A stretch of 64,000 bases of DNA from Lachnospiraceae bacterium V9D3004 (GCA_000621985.1 JHWW01000011.1:48772-112771); one strand, 5' to 3'. Positions 42,153 to 51,850 are shown, counted from the stretch's first letter. The notes: generated by a model not told the origin, from the letters alone. A program made the numbers and translations.

Positions 42153-43514
42153 ATGAAAGCAACGGGAATAATATGCGAATACAATCCTTTCCATAACGGT
42201 CACCTCTATCACATTAATGAGACAAAACGTTTGTGCAAGTCTGACTATATGATCGGTGTTATGAGCGGGGACTTCACTCAACGCGGAACTCCGGCCATCG
42301 TAGGCAAATATTCAAGGACACGCATGGCATTACTGGGAGGTTTAGATGTTGTGATCGAGCTTCCTGTAAGATACGCTACTGCAAGCGCGGAAGGATTTGC
42401 ATGTGCAGCCGTTAATATCCTTGAACATACGGGAATATGTGACAACATATGCTTTGGAACCGAACACGGTGATCTCGATTCCATGCTTGAGATTGCGGCA
42501 ATTCTTGCCGACGAACCGGCTTCTTACCGGGATATGCTTGGCTCATATCTGAAAAACGGTGAACCTTTTCCTCTTGCAAGAGAACACGCTCTGACTGAAT
42601 ACATGGGAAAAGAACCAGGTTTTTCATTCGATCCCAACAATATTCTGGGACTGGAATATCTGAAGGCATGCATGAATACAGGTATTACACCATATACTGT
42701 AAAGCGCAGCGATCATGGTTATCATGCTGATGATTCCGTATATATTAACTGTCAAAGAGGCATTGATCCCGACAACTTTGCTGACACCCCGCAGAAGGAT
42801 CACGGCGGTAATATCCCGTCAGAATACTCCTCAGACACGTCGCTTATGTCAGCCGAAGCTATCCGTAATATTATTCTTGCACACGAAAGAAAAGAAAAAG
42901 GTTCATACAATACACTTACCGACAATACTTTAACCAATATATCTCCATATGTCCCCTCATATACTTCGGAATTGCTTAATAATGTTACAGATCCCGAGGA
43001 TTACAGCAGGATCATATATTATTCTCTTCTTAAAAATGCAGATCATCTTGAAGATTATGCAGATATGTCACGTGAGATAGCTGACAGAATACGTAGTAAT
43101 CTGTCCAGGTTTGACGGACTTGATTCATTTATAAAGCTCATAAAGACACGAAATTATACTTATACAAGGATTGCCCGGGCAATTCTTCACTGCCTGCTCG
43201 GAATTAAAAAAACTGCCTCGGATCAAACCTCTTTACAAAGTCTGTCCGGGCAGAAATATCCCATTCCATATATCAGAATCCTCGGTTTCAAAAAAGAGTC
43301 CTCAGATATCATGAAGTTGATCAACAATAACGCTACCGTTCCTGTTATTACACAGCCCGCAAAAAACATTGTTCTTGATCCTTTCGGAAAAGATATGTTA
43401 AATGAAGATATAACTTCTTCTGAGCTTTATAATCACATGCGCTTCATCGGTAAAAATACTGATTCTACAACGGTGGTTCACAATGAATATACACATGGTA
43501 TCGTGATCCTGTGA
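42153..43514 (+). CDS. tmcAL: tRNA(Met) cytidine acetate ligase TmcAL
   Basis: A 453-residue protein (older name YlbM, DUF795) that uses acetate and ATP to make N4-acetylcytidine at the wobble base of elongator tRNA-Met. The N-terminal nucleotidyltransferase fold has GIICEYNPFHNGHLYH with the HxGH motif, then GVMSGDFTQRGTPAIV and DVVIELPVRYATASAEGFA. The C-terminal helical part (about 240-453) binds tRNA. A Ser/Asp-rich insert lies around residues 195-230. The length is slightly above average. It neighbours rsmD but in the opposite direction. Confidence 0.92.
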   Translation: MKATGIICEYNPFHNGHLYHINETKRLCKSDYMIGVMSGDFTQRGTPAIVGKYSRTRMALLGGLDVVIELPVRYATASAEGFACAAVNILEHTGICDNICFGTEHGDLDSMLEIAAILADEPASYRDMLGSYLKNGEPFPLAREHALTEYMGKEPGFSFDPNNILGLEYLKACMNTGITPYTVKRSDHGYHADDSVYINCQRGIDPDNFADTPQKDHGGNIPSEYSSDTSLMSAEAIRNIILAHERKEKGSYNTLTDNTLTNISPYVPSYTSELLNNVTDPEDYSRIIYYSLLKNADHLEDYADMSREIADRIRSNLSRFDGLDSFIKLIKTRNYTYTRIARAILHCLLGIKKTASDQTSLQSLSGQKYPIPYIRILGFKKESSDIMKLINNNATVPVITQPAKNIVLDPFGKDMLNEDITSSELYNHMRFIGKNTDSTTVVHNEYTHGIVIL

Positions 43515-43558
43515 TTAATTATTCGTAACAGTTCAACACTCCGGTTACTGTTGTTTGA

Positions 43559-44221
43559 TCACTCGTTTTTGATATCTCCGGAGGAAAGTATGTTATCTAT
43601 CTCCGTATCCATATCACCTTCAGCTGCGGCTTTCTCTTCCTTGGAAGCTGCCTGAGCTGTGTTCACAACATTCTTGGGGAGATCTCTCTCAAGCTCTTTC
43701 TTATTATCGGCGATAACATCAAGATCTTCTTTAAGTGCTTCAAATACAAGATCATATCTTGCTTTTGTATTCTTATACGCATTCTGAAGTATTCCTTCTG
43801 CATTGGTAAGCAGATCATTCGTATAAGTGATCGCACTGATCCTTATCTGCTCAGCCGCAGTGTTAGCTTCATCAATAATTCTCCTTGCTTCGGCATTCGC
43901 ATCATCAACGATCTCTCTGGCCTTGGCGTTGGCCTGATGTACCATCTCACTGTCATCTACAATTACAGCAGCCTTTTTATGCGCCTCTTCAATAACGCCG
44001 GCAGCCTTTTTTCTGGCATCATCCATAATAGCATTACGGTTGTTGATGACCTTCTGGCATTTCTTGATCTCCTCAGGAGTCGTCATCCTGAGTTCGTCAA
44101 GCATATCATACAATACGTCACGGTGAATAGTTACCTTATTCGGGTTAGCAAATGATGATTTACTATTCTCGACAAAATCAAATATATCTTCTATCAACTT
44201 CTCTATCTTGCTCGTACTCAT
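43559..44221 (-). CDS. Coiled-coil protein, DivIVA or ATP-synthase-b-like
   Basis: A 220-residue soluble protein, almost wholly helical and charged. The central part (about 65-145) is rich in Ala, Glu, Lys and Asp with repeated KAREIVDDANAEARRIIDEA-like heptads, typical of the H+-ATPase subunit H/DivIVA-like proteins of Lachnospiraceae. The start is the ATG at 44221, 9 bases after an AGGAAGGTGG site. It follows rsmD by 40 bases on the same transcript. A scaffold or cell-pole role is possible but unproven. Confidence 0.8.
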   Translation of the reverse strand: MSTSKIEKLIEDIFDFVENSKSSFANPNKVTIHRDVLYDMLDELRMTTPEEIKKCQKVINNRNAIMDDARKKAAGVIEEAHKKAAVIVDDSEMVHQANAKAREIVDDANAEARRIIDEANTAAEQIRISAITYTNDLLTNAEGILQNAYKNTKARYDLVFEALKEDLDVIADNKKELERDLPKNVVNTAQAASKEEKAAAEGDMDTEIDNILSSGDIKNE

Positions 44222-44261
44222 TACATTATCCACCTTCCTAATTATTGTATTACCATACTTC

Positions 44262-44819
44262 TCAGCTTATCTTCTGAAGGAACACATGCTGATTAGTTTT
44301 ATATCTCTTAACTCTCATTAACTGAAAACCGTATCCTTCATAACTATCCGTATCAGTCTTCAGTGAAGTCTCTACGATTACCATTGTATCTTCAGTAATT
44401 ATGCCCGACTCCGATAAGGCCTTCAGTGCCGGTAACTCCAGACCTTTTTCATAAGGAGGATCCATGAATACAATGTCGAAAACTTTGCTTCTTCTGTCAA
44501 GATTCCTTACAGCCTGTGTTACGTCCATCGGAAGTACTTCCGCCTCTTCCGAAAGCCTCGTATGCTCAAGATTATACTCAATACATCTTAACGCTTCCTT
44601 ACTGTTATCAACAAGAACAACATACTCCGCGCCCCTGCTTATCGCTTCAATTCCGATAGCCCCGCTTCCGCTGAACAGATCAAGAAATGAACAGCCGGGA
44701 ATGTCATTCTGAAGTATGTTGAACAATGTCTCCTTGATCCTGTCGGTTGTGGGTCTGACATCTTTTCCTTCGGGAGCAACAAGAGTCATTCTCCTTACTT
44801 TTCCCGCTATAACTCTCAT
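44262..44819 (-). CDS. rsmD: 16S rRNA (guanine(966)-N(2))-methyltransferase RsmD
   Basis: A 185-residue enzyme of normal length. It begins MRVIAGKVRRMTL and has the family motif VRPTTDRIKETLFNIL, the SAM loop FLDLFSGSGAIGIEAISRGA (about 40-59) and the catalytic DPPY (about 121-124, FMDPPYEKG). It methylates G966 of 16S rRNA. A GGAAGGGAG site precedes the ATG, and it is transcribed from the promoter at 44920-44948 with the coiled-coil gene. In many Clostridia rsmD is followed by coaD; here it is not. Confidence 0.93.
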   Translation of the reverse strand: MRVIAGKVRRMTLVAPEGKDVRPTTDRIKETLFNILQNDIPGCSFLDLFSGSGAIGIEAISRGAEYVVLVDNSKEALRCIEYNLEHTRLSEEAEVLPMDVTQAVRNLDRRSKVFDIVFMDPPYEKGLELPALKALSESGIITEDTMVIVETSLKTDTDSYEGYGFQLMRVKRYKTNQHVFLQKIS

Positions 44820-44854
44820 ACAGTACTCCCTTCCGCTATAAGGCTTTTTGCTTT

Positions 44855-44948
44855 AATATGATACACGAATTGCTTCGTTGCAAGCACGAGTCATGATGAC
44901 CTTTTTACCCTTGTATCATATTATACAAACTTATTCCAAAAATTTCAA
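44855..44948 (-). promoter_or_regulatory. Promoter and hairpin leader of rsmD operon
   Basis: TTGAAA (44948-44943), a 17-base spacer and a perfect TATAAT (44925-44920). An 11-bp inverted repeat, AATATGATACA/TGTATCATATT, spans 44855-44923, its downstream arm overlapping the -10 region; most of it could fold in the leader RNA. Confidence 0.65.
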
Positions 44949-44958
44949 GCAATATGTA

Positions 44959-46362
44959 TCAGTTCTGAACTCCGTGATGTACCTCATTTGTAGAGGAAGT
45001 GATGGGTTTGAACACATATCCGTGTGACTTGCCGTATTTTATAATAGAATCAAGTGCGCCGATAGTCTTGTTGTTATTGGCAAAATCATGCATCAGAACC
45101 ACATTATCACGGCTCTTGTTTAGTCCTCTTATAACATTGTTGTATACCTGGGAACTCGTATATGCTCCGCCTGCATCACCTGAGCTTACATTCCAGTCAA
45201 AATAAGCAAATCCTGCCTTATCAACTTCCTTGACAAGTCTGCTCATTATTCCCCTGCTGTAATGACGGCTTACAAGATTGGAACTTCCGCCAGGGAATCT
45301 GGTTATCCATGATTTCTTACCGATAACCTTGTATATGTTATTCTGCTGTGTACGTATATTCTTCATATATGCGGCATCGGATGCATATATCTTATCATAA
45401 TCATGAGAGGCACCGTGTATTGCAACGGTATGTCCTTCTTCGTCTTCCTGCTTGATATACTTCTCCTTTACGGAGTCCATACCTATGGTAAAGAAAGTCG
45501 CCTTAACATTATTCTTCTTAAGTATGCTAAGGATCTTAGGTGTGGATGAAGAAGTAGGGCCGTCATCAAATGTAAGGTATATAACACCCTTTTCCTTATT
45601 GTCGACAGTTATATTACAGCTGTAGACTTTTTTGCCGGTATCGGCTTTAACCGTTACGCTGCCTTCTTTTAAGGCGGTTATCTTGCCTTCCGATACTTTG
45701 GCAACAGACGTATTTGACGAAGTCCATTTGGCCTTATCTTTATCATCGAGGTGAAGTCTCAATACCTCACTCTTTTTCATCTCATAATTGAGGAATTCGA
45801 TTCCCTTGTCCTTTACCGTAACTTTACACGTATAAGTCTTGCTCTTGTATTCGCCCTTAATCGATGCCTTTCCGGGTTTTAGGCCGCGAAGCCATCCTTT
45901 AGAGTTGACGGATACAATTGTAGAATTAGTTGTGGACCATTTTGTTCCTTTGGCTTTTGAACCAAGTGAAAGCTTCACGAGTTCACCCAATCCGAGTTTG
46001 ACCGACTTATGATTAAGCTTGATATTCTTATACGGATTCTCGGTCGGTTTCGGTGTTGGCTTCGCAGTAGGTTTTGCCGTAGGCTTTGCTGAAGGTGCAG
46101 CGGTTGGTGATACTACAGCAGTAGGCGCAGTCGAAGGAACCTCTGAAGGCACCATAGTTGGAGCATCTGTATTAACAGGTATCTCCGCAGTCGGTGACGG
46201 TTCAACCGATGCCTCGGGTGTGGCTGTCGGATCATTTCCATTAGCATTCTCCCCGTCAGCCTTAACCGAATGACTTCCGGATATCAATACTGCTGTTCCG
46301 ATGCACAATCCGCATATAACAGCTGCTGCCTTACATATCTTATTACGTTTTTTCAAAAACAT
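44959..46362 (-). CDS. Secreted polysaccharide deacetylase with Big2 domains
   Basis: A 467-residue secreted or surface protein starting MFLKKRNKICKA, with an AAGGAG site. Signal sequence (about 8-32), then a Pro/Thr/Ala linker with repeated KPTAKPT units (35-110), two Big2-like domains (about 112-250) and a NodB deacetylase domain. NodB motifs are visible: TFDDGP (Asp catalytic base), the metal site HGASHDYDKIY, RFPGGSSN, FDWNVSSGDA and LMHDF. Such enzymes remove acetyl groups from peptidoglycan or other polysaccharides. The modular plan resembles the secreted esterase at 20681. It follows the acyl-CoA synthetase by 25 bases but is unrelated in function. Confidence 0.9.
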   Translation of the reverse strand: MFLKKRNKICKAAAVICGLCIGTAVLISGSHSVKADGENANGNDPTATPEASVEPSPTAEIPVNTDAPTMVPSEVPSTAPTAVVSPTAAPSAKPTAKPTAKPTPKPTENPYKNIKLNHKSVKLGLGELVKLSLGSKAKGTKWSTTNSTIVSVNSKGWLRGLKPGKASIKGEYKSKTYTCKVTVKDKGIEFLNYEMKKSEVLRLHLDDKDKAKWTSSNTSVAKVSEGKITALKEGSVTVKADTGKKVYSCNITVDNKEKGVIYLTFDDGPTSSSTPKILSILKKNNVKATFFTIGMDSVKEKYIKQEDEEGHTVAIHGASHDYDKIYASDAAYMKNIRTQQNNIYKVIGKKSWITRFPGGSSNLVSRHYSRGIMSRLVKEVDKAGFAYFDWNVSSGDAGGAYTSSQVYNNVIRGLNKSRDNVVLMHDFANNNKTIGALDSIIKYGKSHGYVFKPITSSTNEVHHGVQN

Positions 46363-46387
46363 ATCATCAAAACTCCTTGGTACAATA

Positions 46388-48022
46388 TCATCCTTTATTC
46401 TGTGCGTCGATAAGATCTTCACTGTTATACATCTTACGAAGCTTCGGCTTCTCGATCTTACCGGTTGGATTTCTCGGGATATCCGCGAATATGATCTTAC
46501 GTGGGCGCTTGTATCTTGGAAGTTCTTTGCAGAATTCGTTAATTTCTTCCTCTGTACACTCAGCACCTTTAACAAGCTCTATTATTGCTGCAGCGATCTC
46601 TCCGAGACGCTTATCGGGAAGTCCGATAACCGCAACATCCTTAACAAGCTGATGTTTCCTTATGAAATCTTCTATCTGTACCGGATACAGATTCTCACCA
46701 CCGCTTATGATAACATCTTTTTTGCGGTCAACGAGATATATGAATCCGTCTTCATCCTTCTGTGCCATATCTCCCGAATACAGCCAGCCATCCTTAAGCA
46801 CCTCAGCGGTAGCTTCGGGATTATTATAATAACATGTCATAACGCCGGGACCTTTTATTATGAGTTCGCCTACGCTTCCGTCAGGCACATCAACGCCATT
46901 CTCATCAACGATCCTTACTTCCCAGCCGTAACCGGCCTTACCGATAGCTCCGACCTTATGGATGTTCTCAACACCAAGATGTACACATCCGGGTCCGATA
47001 GACTCCGATAATCCGTAATTGGTGTCATAATCATGGTTCGGAAAATATTTCTTCCATCTCTTGATAAGGCTCTGAGGTACGGGCTGCGCACCTATATGCA
47101 TGAGTCTCCACTGGTCAAGATTGTAATCGGATATCTTGATCTCTCCAAGATCGAGCGCTTCGAGAATATCCTGCGCCCACGGCACAAGAAGCCATACGAT
47201 GGTACATCCTTCCGTAGATACCGTTTCGAGGATCGTCCTTGGATTAACCCCTTTAAGAAGTACTGCCTTGCTTCCGGATATAAGACTTCCGAACCAGTGC
47301 ATCTTGGCACCGGTATGATATAGCGGCGGTATGCAAAGGAATACATCATCCTTTGTCTGTCCGTGGTGCTTTTGTTCAACAACGGCCGAATGGCTTAAAC
47401 TTCTGTGTTTATGTATGATAGCTTTCGGGAATCCCGTTGTACCCGATGAGAAATATATAGCAGCATTATCATCATCGGTAAGCTTAATATCAGGTGCCAC
47501 GCTTGAACAGTTGGCAGCAAGTCTCTCATAATCTTCTGCAAATGAAGGACAGTTATCTCCGACATAGAACAATAACCTGTTCTCGATAATGTCATCGGCG
47601 ATAGTCTCGATACGTCCGATGAACTCCGGTCCGAATATGAGTACGTCAGCCTCTGCAAGATTCAGACAGTACTTGATCTCCTCGGCATCATATCTGAAGT
47701 TGAGCGGTACTGCAAGTGCACCGGTCTTAAGTATTCCAAAATATATCGGCAACCATTCAAGGCAGTTCATAAGAAGGATAGCAACCTTATCCTCCTTTTT
47801 GATTCCCCTGCTCAAAAGAAGATTGGCAACTCTGTTGGCTTTCTCATTGAATACATGCCATGTTATCTCACGTCTGTAGTGACATACCGGATCGGGCTCA
47901 ATAAGTTCATAATCCCTCCATGTCACTCTTCTGCGTTCCTTAATATCCGGATTCACCTCTACAAGGCATACATCCTCACCGTATAATTCGGCATTTTTCT
48001 CTAAAATATCTGTGATTGGCAT
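46388..48022 (-). CDS. Acyl/aryl-CoA synthetase (AMP-binding) of the ior cluster
   Basis: A 544-residue class I adenylate-forming ligase. The ATG at 48022 has a GGAAGGG site. P-loop YFSSGTTGFPKAIIHKHRS is at about residues 170-190, the A5 motif YGLSESIGPG, the A7 motif WLYSGDMAQKDEDGF, the A8 motif YLVDRKKDVIISGGENLYP, and the catalytic Lys in NPTGKIEKPK near the end. It activates a carboxylic acid with ATP and CoA. Since iorA and iorB lie just upstream, it may act in reverse on the aryl-acetyl-CoA esters they form, saving energy, or activate aryl acids (inference). Confidence 0.85.
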   Translation of the reverse strand: MPITDILEKNAELYGEDVCLVEVNPDIKERRRVTWRDYELIEPDPVCHYRREITWHVFNEKANRVANLLLSRGIKKEDKVAILLMNCLEWLPIYFGILKTGALAVPLNFRYDAEEIKYCLNLAEADVLIFGPEFIGRIETIADDIIENRLLFYVGDNCPSFAEDYERLAANCSSVAPDIKLTDDDNAAIYFSSGTTGFPKAIIHKHRSLSHSAVVEQKHHGQTKDDVFLCIPPLYHTGAKMHWFGSLISGSKAVLLKGVNPRTILETVSTEGCTIVWLLVPWAQDILEALDLGEIKISDYNLDQWRLMHIGAQPVPQSLIKRWKKYFPNHDYDTNYGLSESIGPGCVHLGVENIHKVGAIGKAGYGWEVRIVDENGVDVPDGSVGELIIKGPGVMTCYYNNPEATAEVLKDGWLYSGDMAQKDEDGFIYLVDRKKDVIISGGENLYPVQIEDFIRKHQLVKDVAVIGLPDKRLGEIAAAIIELVKGAECTEEEINEFCKELPRYKRPRKIIFADIPRNPTGKIEKPKLRKMYNSEDLIDAQNKG

Positions 48023-48038
48023 TGTTCTATCCCTTCCT

Positions 48039-48608
48039 TTAACCTTCGTATCCGGCAATGAATGCCTTCTGGTTAATCTCTATTGTTTTTGGTGGAACTT
48101 TCTCTGCAATAACTTCAAGCCACTGTTCCTTTGTGAAATCCATGCTTCTTGCGGCAACGCCGAGAATGATAACATTAAAGCATCTTGTATTACCAACCTC
48201 TTTTGCTTTTGCCATTGCGTCGATATCGATCACCTTATGATTCTTTTTAAGTTCTTCTATTATATTCTCGGGATATGTCTCGCTTCCGGTAACAACCGTC
48301 ATCGGAGCTATCTCCTGGTCATTGACGATAAGTACGCCGTCTTTTTTAAGGAAATGAGCATATCTCATTGCCTCAAGCTTCTCAAATGCTATGAGTACAT
48401 CAGCCTGTCCTTCTTCTACGATGGGCTCATTTACCTTGTCACCGTATCTTACATAAGTTACAACGCTTCCTCCGCGCTGTGCCATACCGTGAACCTCGGA
48501 CAGCTTCACATCATATCCGGCCTTGGTTGTTATTCCGCCGAGTATTCTGCTGGTGAGCAGCGTTCCCTGTCCACCGACACCTACTATCATAATGTTTTTC
48601 GTTTCCAT
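48039..48608 (-). CDS. iorB: Indolepyruvate oxidoreductase subunit beta
   Basis: A 189-residue subunit of the gamma-type oxidoreductase fold: NIMIVGVGGQGTLLTSRILGG at the start, then VKLSEVHGMAQRGGSVVTYVRYG, the hallmark of IorB and related subunits. With IorA it oxidises indole-, phenyl- and hydroxyphenylpyruvate to the aryl-acetyl-CoA, CO2 and reduced ferredoxin. It follows iorA by 37 bases. Confidence 0.93.
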   Translation of the reverse strand: METKNIMIVGVGGQGTLLTSRILGGITTKAGYDVKLSEVHGMAQRGGSVVTYVRYGDKVNEPIVEEGQADVLIAFEKLEAMRYAHFLKKDGVLIVNDQEIAPMTVVTGSETYPENIIEELKKNHKVIDIDAMAKAKEVGNTRCFNVIILGVAARSMDFTKEQWLEVIAEKVPPKTIEINQKAFIAGYEG

Positions 48609-48645
48609 ATATGTTACCCTGTATCCTTCCTTATAATCTTATATA

Positions 48646-50394
48646 TTATTTCTTCGGATTAGGTGTGAAACCTATCGCATCAAACTTACATCTCTTCATG
48701 CACAATCCGCATCCGTTACATAATGTATCGTCAATCGAGATCGTTCCGTCCTCATTCTTAGTGATGGCAGGACATCCCGGCACAAGACACTGACCGCATT
48801 TCTTACACTTCTCAGGGATGGCATGACATAATCCCTTCGGTACGTAAGACTTGAGAAGCGCACATGGAGACAATGCGATGATAACGGATAATTCATCCCT
48901 TGCAGTCTCACGCTTAACAACATTCTCAAGTTCATCCACGTCAAACACATCAACCTCATATACATGTTCGATCCCAAGTGACTTGCACAGATTATATATG
49001 CTGATCGCAGGTGTCTCTTCACCTTTGAGTGTCTTACCTGTTGCGGCATGATCCTGATGGCCGGTCATTCCGGTTGTTGAATTGTCAAGGATCATTACGG
49101 TTGCTTTACTCTTGTTATATACCATATTCATAAGTGAGTTTACACCGGTGTGAAGGAATGTCGAATCTCCGATCACGGCAACCCAGTCCTTGATGTACTC
49201 ACTGCCTTTTGCTTTTTCCATACCGTGGAGCGTTGATATACTCGCCCCCATACATACTGTCGTATCAACTACATTAAGAGGCGCAACAGCTCCGAGTGTA
49301 TAGCATCCGATATCACCGGCTGCATGTATCTTAAGCTTTTTAAGAACAGAATATGTGCTTCTGTGAGGGCATCCCGGGCAAAGGATCGGCGGTCTTGCAG
49401 GTACTTCAACGGGATCCATATAAGTCTCGTCAACACCGAGTATTGCTTTCTTAAGCATATTGGAACTGTACTCACCCTGAACCGTGAATATCTCTTTTCC
49501 TATTGCCTTGATTCCCCATGACTTAACCTGTTCCTCAATAACAGGCTCAAGTTCCTCAACTATGTAGAGCTTGTCAACCTTTGAAGCGAATTCCTCGATA
49601 AGTTTCTTCGGAAGCGGATGAACGAGTCCGAGCTTAAGAACACTTGCGTTCGGAAGCGCTTCCTTTACATATTGATATTCGATACCGCTTGTGATCACAC
49701 CGATAGAAGTATCGTTGTACTCAGTGCGGTTTATTTCCATTGTATTGGCATCTTCAGCCATATTCTTAAGACGTTCTTCAACGTACAGATGTCTTGCCTT
49801 GGCACATCCCGGCATCATAACATTCTTACGCATATTTCGCTCGTAAGGAATATCTATCGGGCACACCCTGTCTTCAAGATTGACAACACCCTGTGAATGT
49901 GAGAGTCTTGTTGTCGTTCTGACAATAACCGGTGTGTCATATTTCTCACTGTAATCAAATGCAAGCTTGGTGAACACTCTTGCCTCTTCACTGTCTGAAG
50001 GCTCAAGTACAGGTACCATAGCTGCTCTTGCTATCATTCTTGTGTCCTGCTCATTCTGTGAGCTGTAGAGTCCCGGATCATCGGCAACGACTACTACAAG
50101 TCCTCCCGATACTCCGATGTATGACACTGTATATAAAGGATCAGATGCAACGTTAAGTCCTACGTGCTTCATTGATGCCATTGATCTGACACCTGCAAGC
50201 GATGCGCCTATCGCAACTTCAAGCGCTACCTTCTCGTTAGGTGACCACTCTGCATATACCTCATCATATTTTACGATGTTCTCACTGATCTCGGTACTTG
50301 GTGTACCCGGATACGCCGCCGATACTTTTACACCGGCTTCATACGCACCTCTGGCAATAGCCTCATTGCCAAGCATAATCTTCGTATTTCCCAT
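48646..50394 (-). CDS. iorA: Indolepyruvate ferredoxin oxidoreductase subunit alpha
   Basis: A 582-residue subunit. The ATG at 50394 follows an AGGAGAG site. The N-terminal pyruvate-binding-like domain begins MLGNEAIARGAYEAGVKVSAAYPGTPSTE in outline. LCPGCPHRSTYSVL and GDIGCYTLG with DSTFLHTGVNSLMNMV mark the TPP domain (about 340-440). The C-terminus holds two [4Fe-4S] motifs, CKKCGQCLVPGCP and CNGCGLCMKRCKFDAIGF. It degrades arylpyruvates from aromatic amino acids. It leads the operon iorA-iorB-CoA ligase behind a promoter and a hairpin leader. Confidence 0.95.
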   Translation of the reverse strand: MGNTKIMLGNEAIARGAYEAGVKVSAAYPGTPSTEISENIVKYDEVYAEWSPNEKVALEVAIGASLAGVRSMASMKHVGLNVASDPLYTVSYIGVSGGLVVVVADDPGLYSSQNEQDTRMIARAAMVPVLEPSDSEEARVFTKLAFDYSEKYDTPVIVRTTTRLSHSQGVVNLEDRVCPIDIPYERNMRKNVMMPGCAKARHLYVEERLKNMAEDANTMEINRTEYNDTSIGVITSGIEYQYVKEALPNASVLKLGLVHPLPKKLIEEFASKVDKLYIVEELEPVIEEQVKSWGIKAIGKEIFTVQGEYSSNMLKKAILGVDETYMDPVEVPARPPILCPGCPHRSTYSVLKKLKIHAAGDIGCYTLGAVAPLNVVDTTVCMGASISTLHGMEKAKGSEYIKDWVAVIGDSTFLHTGVNSLMNMVYNKSKATVMILDNSTTGMTGHQDHAATGKTLKGEETPAISIYNLCKSLGIEHVYEVDVFDVDELENVVKRETARDELSVIIALSPCALLKSYVPKGLCHAIPEKCKKCGQCLVPGCPAITKNEDGTISIDDTLCNGCGLCMKRCKFDAIGFTPNPKK

Positions 50395-50432
50395 AATGAT
50401 ACTCTCCTGTTTTTTGTTTCTAAACAATCAAA

Positions 50433-50468
50433 TAATCCGGCATGCCATAACCCTTGCCTGCCGGATTA
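50433..50468 (-). terminator. Hairpin in the iorA leader
   Basis: TAATCCGGCA and TGCCGGATTA form a perfect 10-bp stem with a 16-base loop; TTTGATTGTTT follows on the minus strand. It may end ilvA transcription, but it also lies within the RNA made from the promoter at 50483-50512, 39 bases before the iorA ATG, so it could act as an attenuator. Confidence 0.55.
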
Positions 50469-50482
50469 CACAACCACATATA

Positions 50483-50512
50483 ACTATATAACATCTGATA
50501 AATGTAAGTCAA
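50483..50512 (-). promoter_or_regulatory. Promoter of the ior operon
   Basis: TTGACT (50512-50507), an 18-base spacer and TATAGT (50488-50483); TATATA with a 16-base spacer is the alternative -10. Confidence 0.65.
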
Positions 50513-50554
50513 GTGCAAAAAGTAGCAAAACAATGTGCTTTTATCATATAAGGA

Positions 50555-51772
50555 TCACAGGTTAGTCCTTACTAATTTGGGCCTGTATCCTTCTTTTTCA
50601 AGTCGGGTCATTATCCTGTCACGATGATCCATTCCGAAGCATTCCAGTGTAATACGAAGTTCCACTGCAGCATTACGGTTAATACTTACGAACTGGTTGT
50701 GTTCAAGCTTCACAACATTACCCTGCTCTTTTGCGATAATATCAGAAACCATCGCAAGCTGTCCCGGCTTATCCGGAAGCAGCACCGATACGGTGAATAT
50801 TCTTCCTCTCTGGATAAGACCGTGCTGTATCATGGAAGACATGGTTATGATATCCATATTGCCGCCGCTTAATATGGAAACAACTTTCTTATCTTTAAAA
50901 TCAAGATGACGCAAAGCAGCGATTGTAAGAAGTCCCGAATTCTCGCATACCATCTTGTGACATTCAACCATGTCAAGATATGATTCAATAAGCTCGTCGT
51001 CTTCAACTGTGATTATCTCATCAACATTCTTTTTTACATATTCAAATGTAGTGTTACCCGGAGTCTTAACCGCAGTACCGTCCGCAATGGTCTGCGCCGA
51101 ATCGAGAGTTATAACCTTACCCGCTTCAATCGATTTCTTCATGCAGGCAGCTCCCGAAGGTTCAACTCCAATCACTTTTATATTGGGATTAAGAAGCTTG
51201 ACAAGAGTACTTACTCCCGCAGCCAGCCCTCCGCCTCCGATCGGTACAAGAATATAGTCAACTGTCGGAAGCTCCTTTATGATCTCCATCGCGATAGTAC
51301 CCTGTCCCGCAGCTACAACCGGATCATCAAAAGGATGGATAAATGTATATCCGTTTTCCTCGGCAAGACGGTAAGCTTCCTCACAGGCATCGTCATAGAC
51401 ATCACCATGAAGTACCACTTCCGCACCGTAACTCTTGGTACGGTTTACTTTCATAAGCGGCGTTGCGGTCGGCATAACAATAACCGCTTTGGCGCCGAAT
51501 CTTTTTGCGGCGTAGGCAACGCCCTGCGCATGATTTCCCGCCGAAGCTGTTATAAGTCCTTTCTTTCTGTCTTCTTCAGGAAGAGTACTTATCTTATAAT
51601 ATGCGCCCCTTATCTTATACGCGCCTGTATGCTGCATATTCTCAGGCTTAAGATATATCTTATTACCGCACTGTTCGCTGAAGAATTCGCTGTAGACAAG
51701 CGGAGTCGGCAGAATCACTTCGCCGACTTTGCTCACAGCATCTTCAAACATCTCTATAGATAACTGTTCCAT
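50555..51772 (-). CDS. ilvA: Threonine ammonia-lyase
   Basis: A 405-residue PLP enzyme. The ATG at 51772 follows a GGAGGG site. The PLP Lys is K53 in HTGAYKIRGA; the glycine-rich phosphate loop is VPIGGGGLAAG; a PENMQ motif lies before the Lys. A C-terminal ACT domain (about 325-405, TVSVLLPDKPGQLAMVSDIIA) indicates an allosteric form of the TdcB/IlvA short type. It deaminates threonine to 2-oxobutanoate for isoleucine or propionate routes. The ridA gene directly upstream on the same strand fits, since RidA clears the reactive enamine this enzyme releases. Confidence 0.92.
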   Translation of the reverse strand: MEQLSIEMFEDAVSKVGEVILPTPLVYSEFFSEQCGNKIYLKPENMQHTGAYKIRGAYYKISTLPEEDRKKGLITASAGNHAQGVAYAAKRFGAKAVIVMPTATPLMKVNRTKSYGAEVVLHGDVYDDACEEAYRLAEENGYTFIHPFDDPVVAAGQGTIAMEIIKELPTVDYILVPIGGGGLAAGVSTLVKLLNPNIKVIGVEPSGAACMKKSIEAGKVITLDSAQTIADGTAVKTPGNTTFEYVKKNVDEIITVEDDELIESYLDMVECHKMVCENSGLLTIAALRHLDFKDKKVVSILSGGNMDIITMSSMIQHGLIQRGRIFTVSVLLPDKPGQLAMVSDIIAKEQGNVVKLEHNQFVSINRNAAVELRITLECFGMDHRDRIMTRLEKEGYRPKLVRTNL

Positions 51773-51850
51773 CTTATAATTCCCTCCATAAACGAAACTG
51801 TCAGGCATCCCATAAACATCTTCATCCCCGGTCTATGACTATGATGCCTG

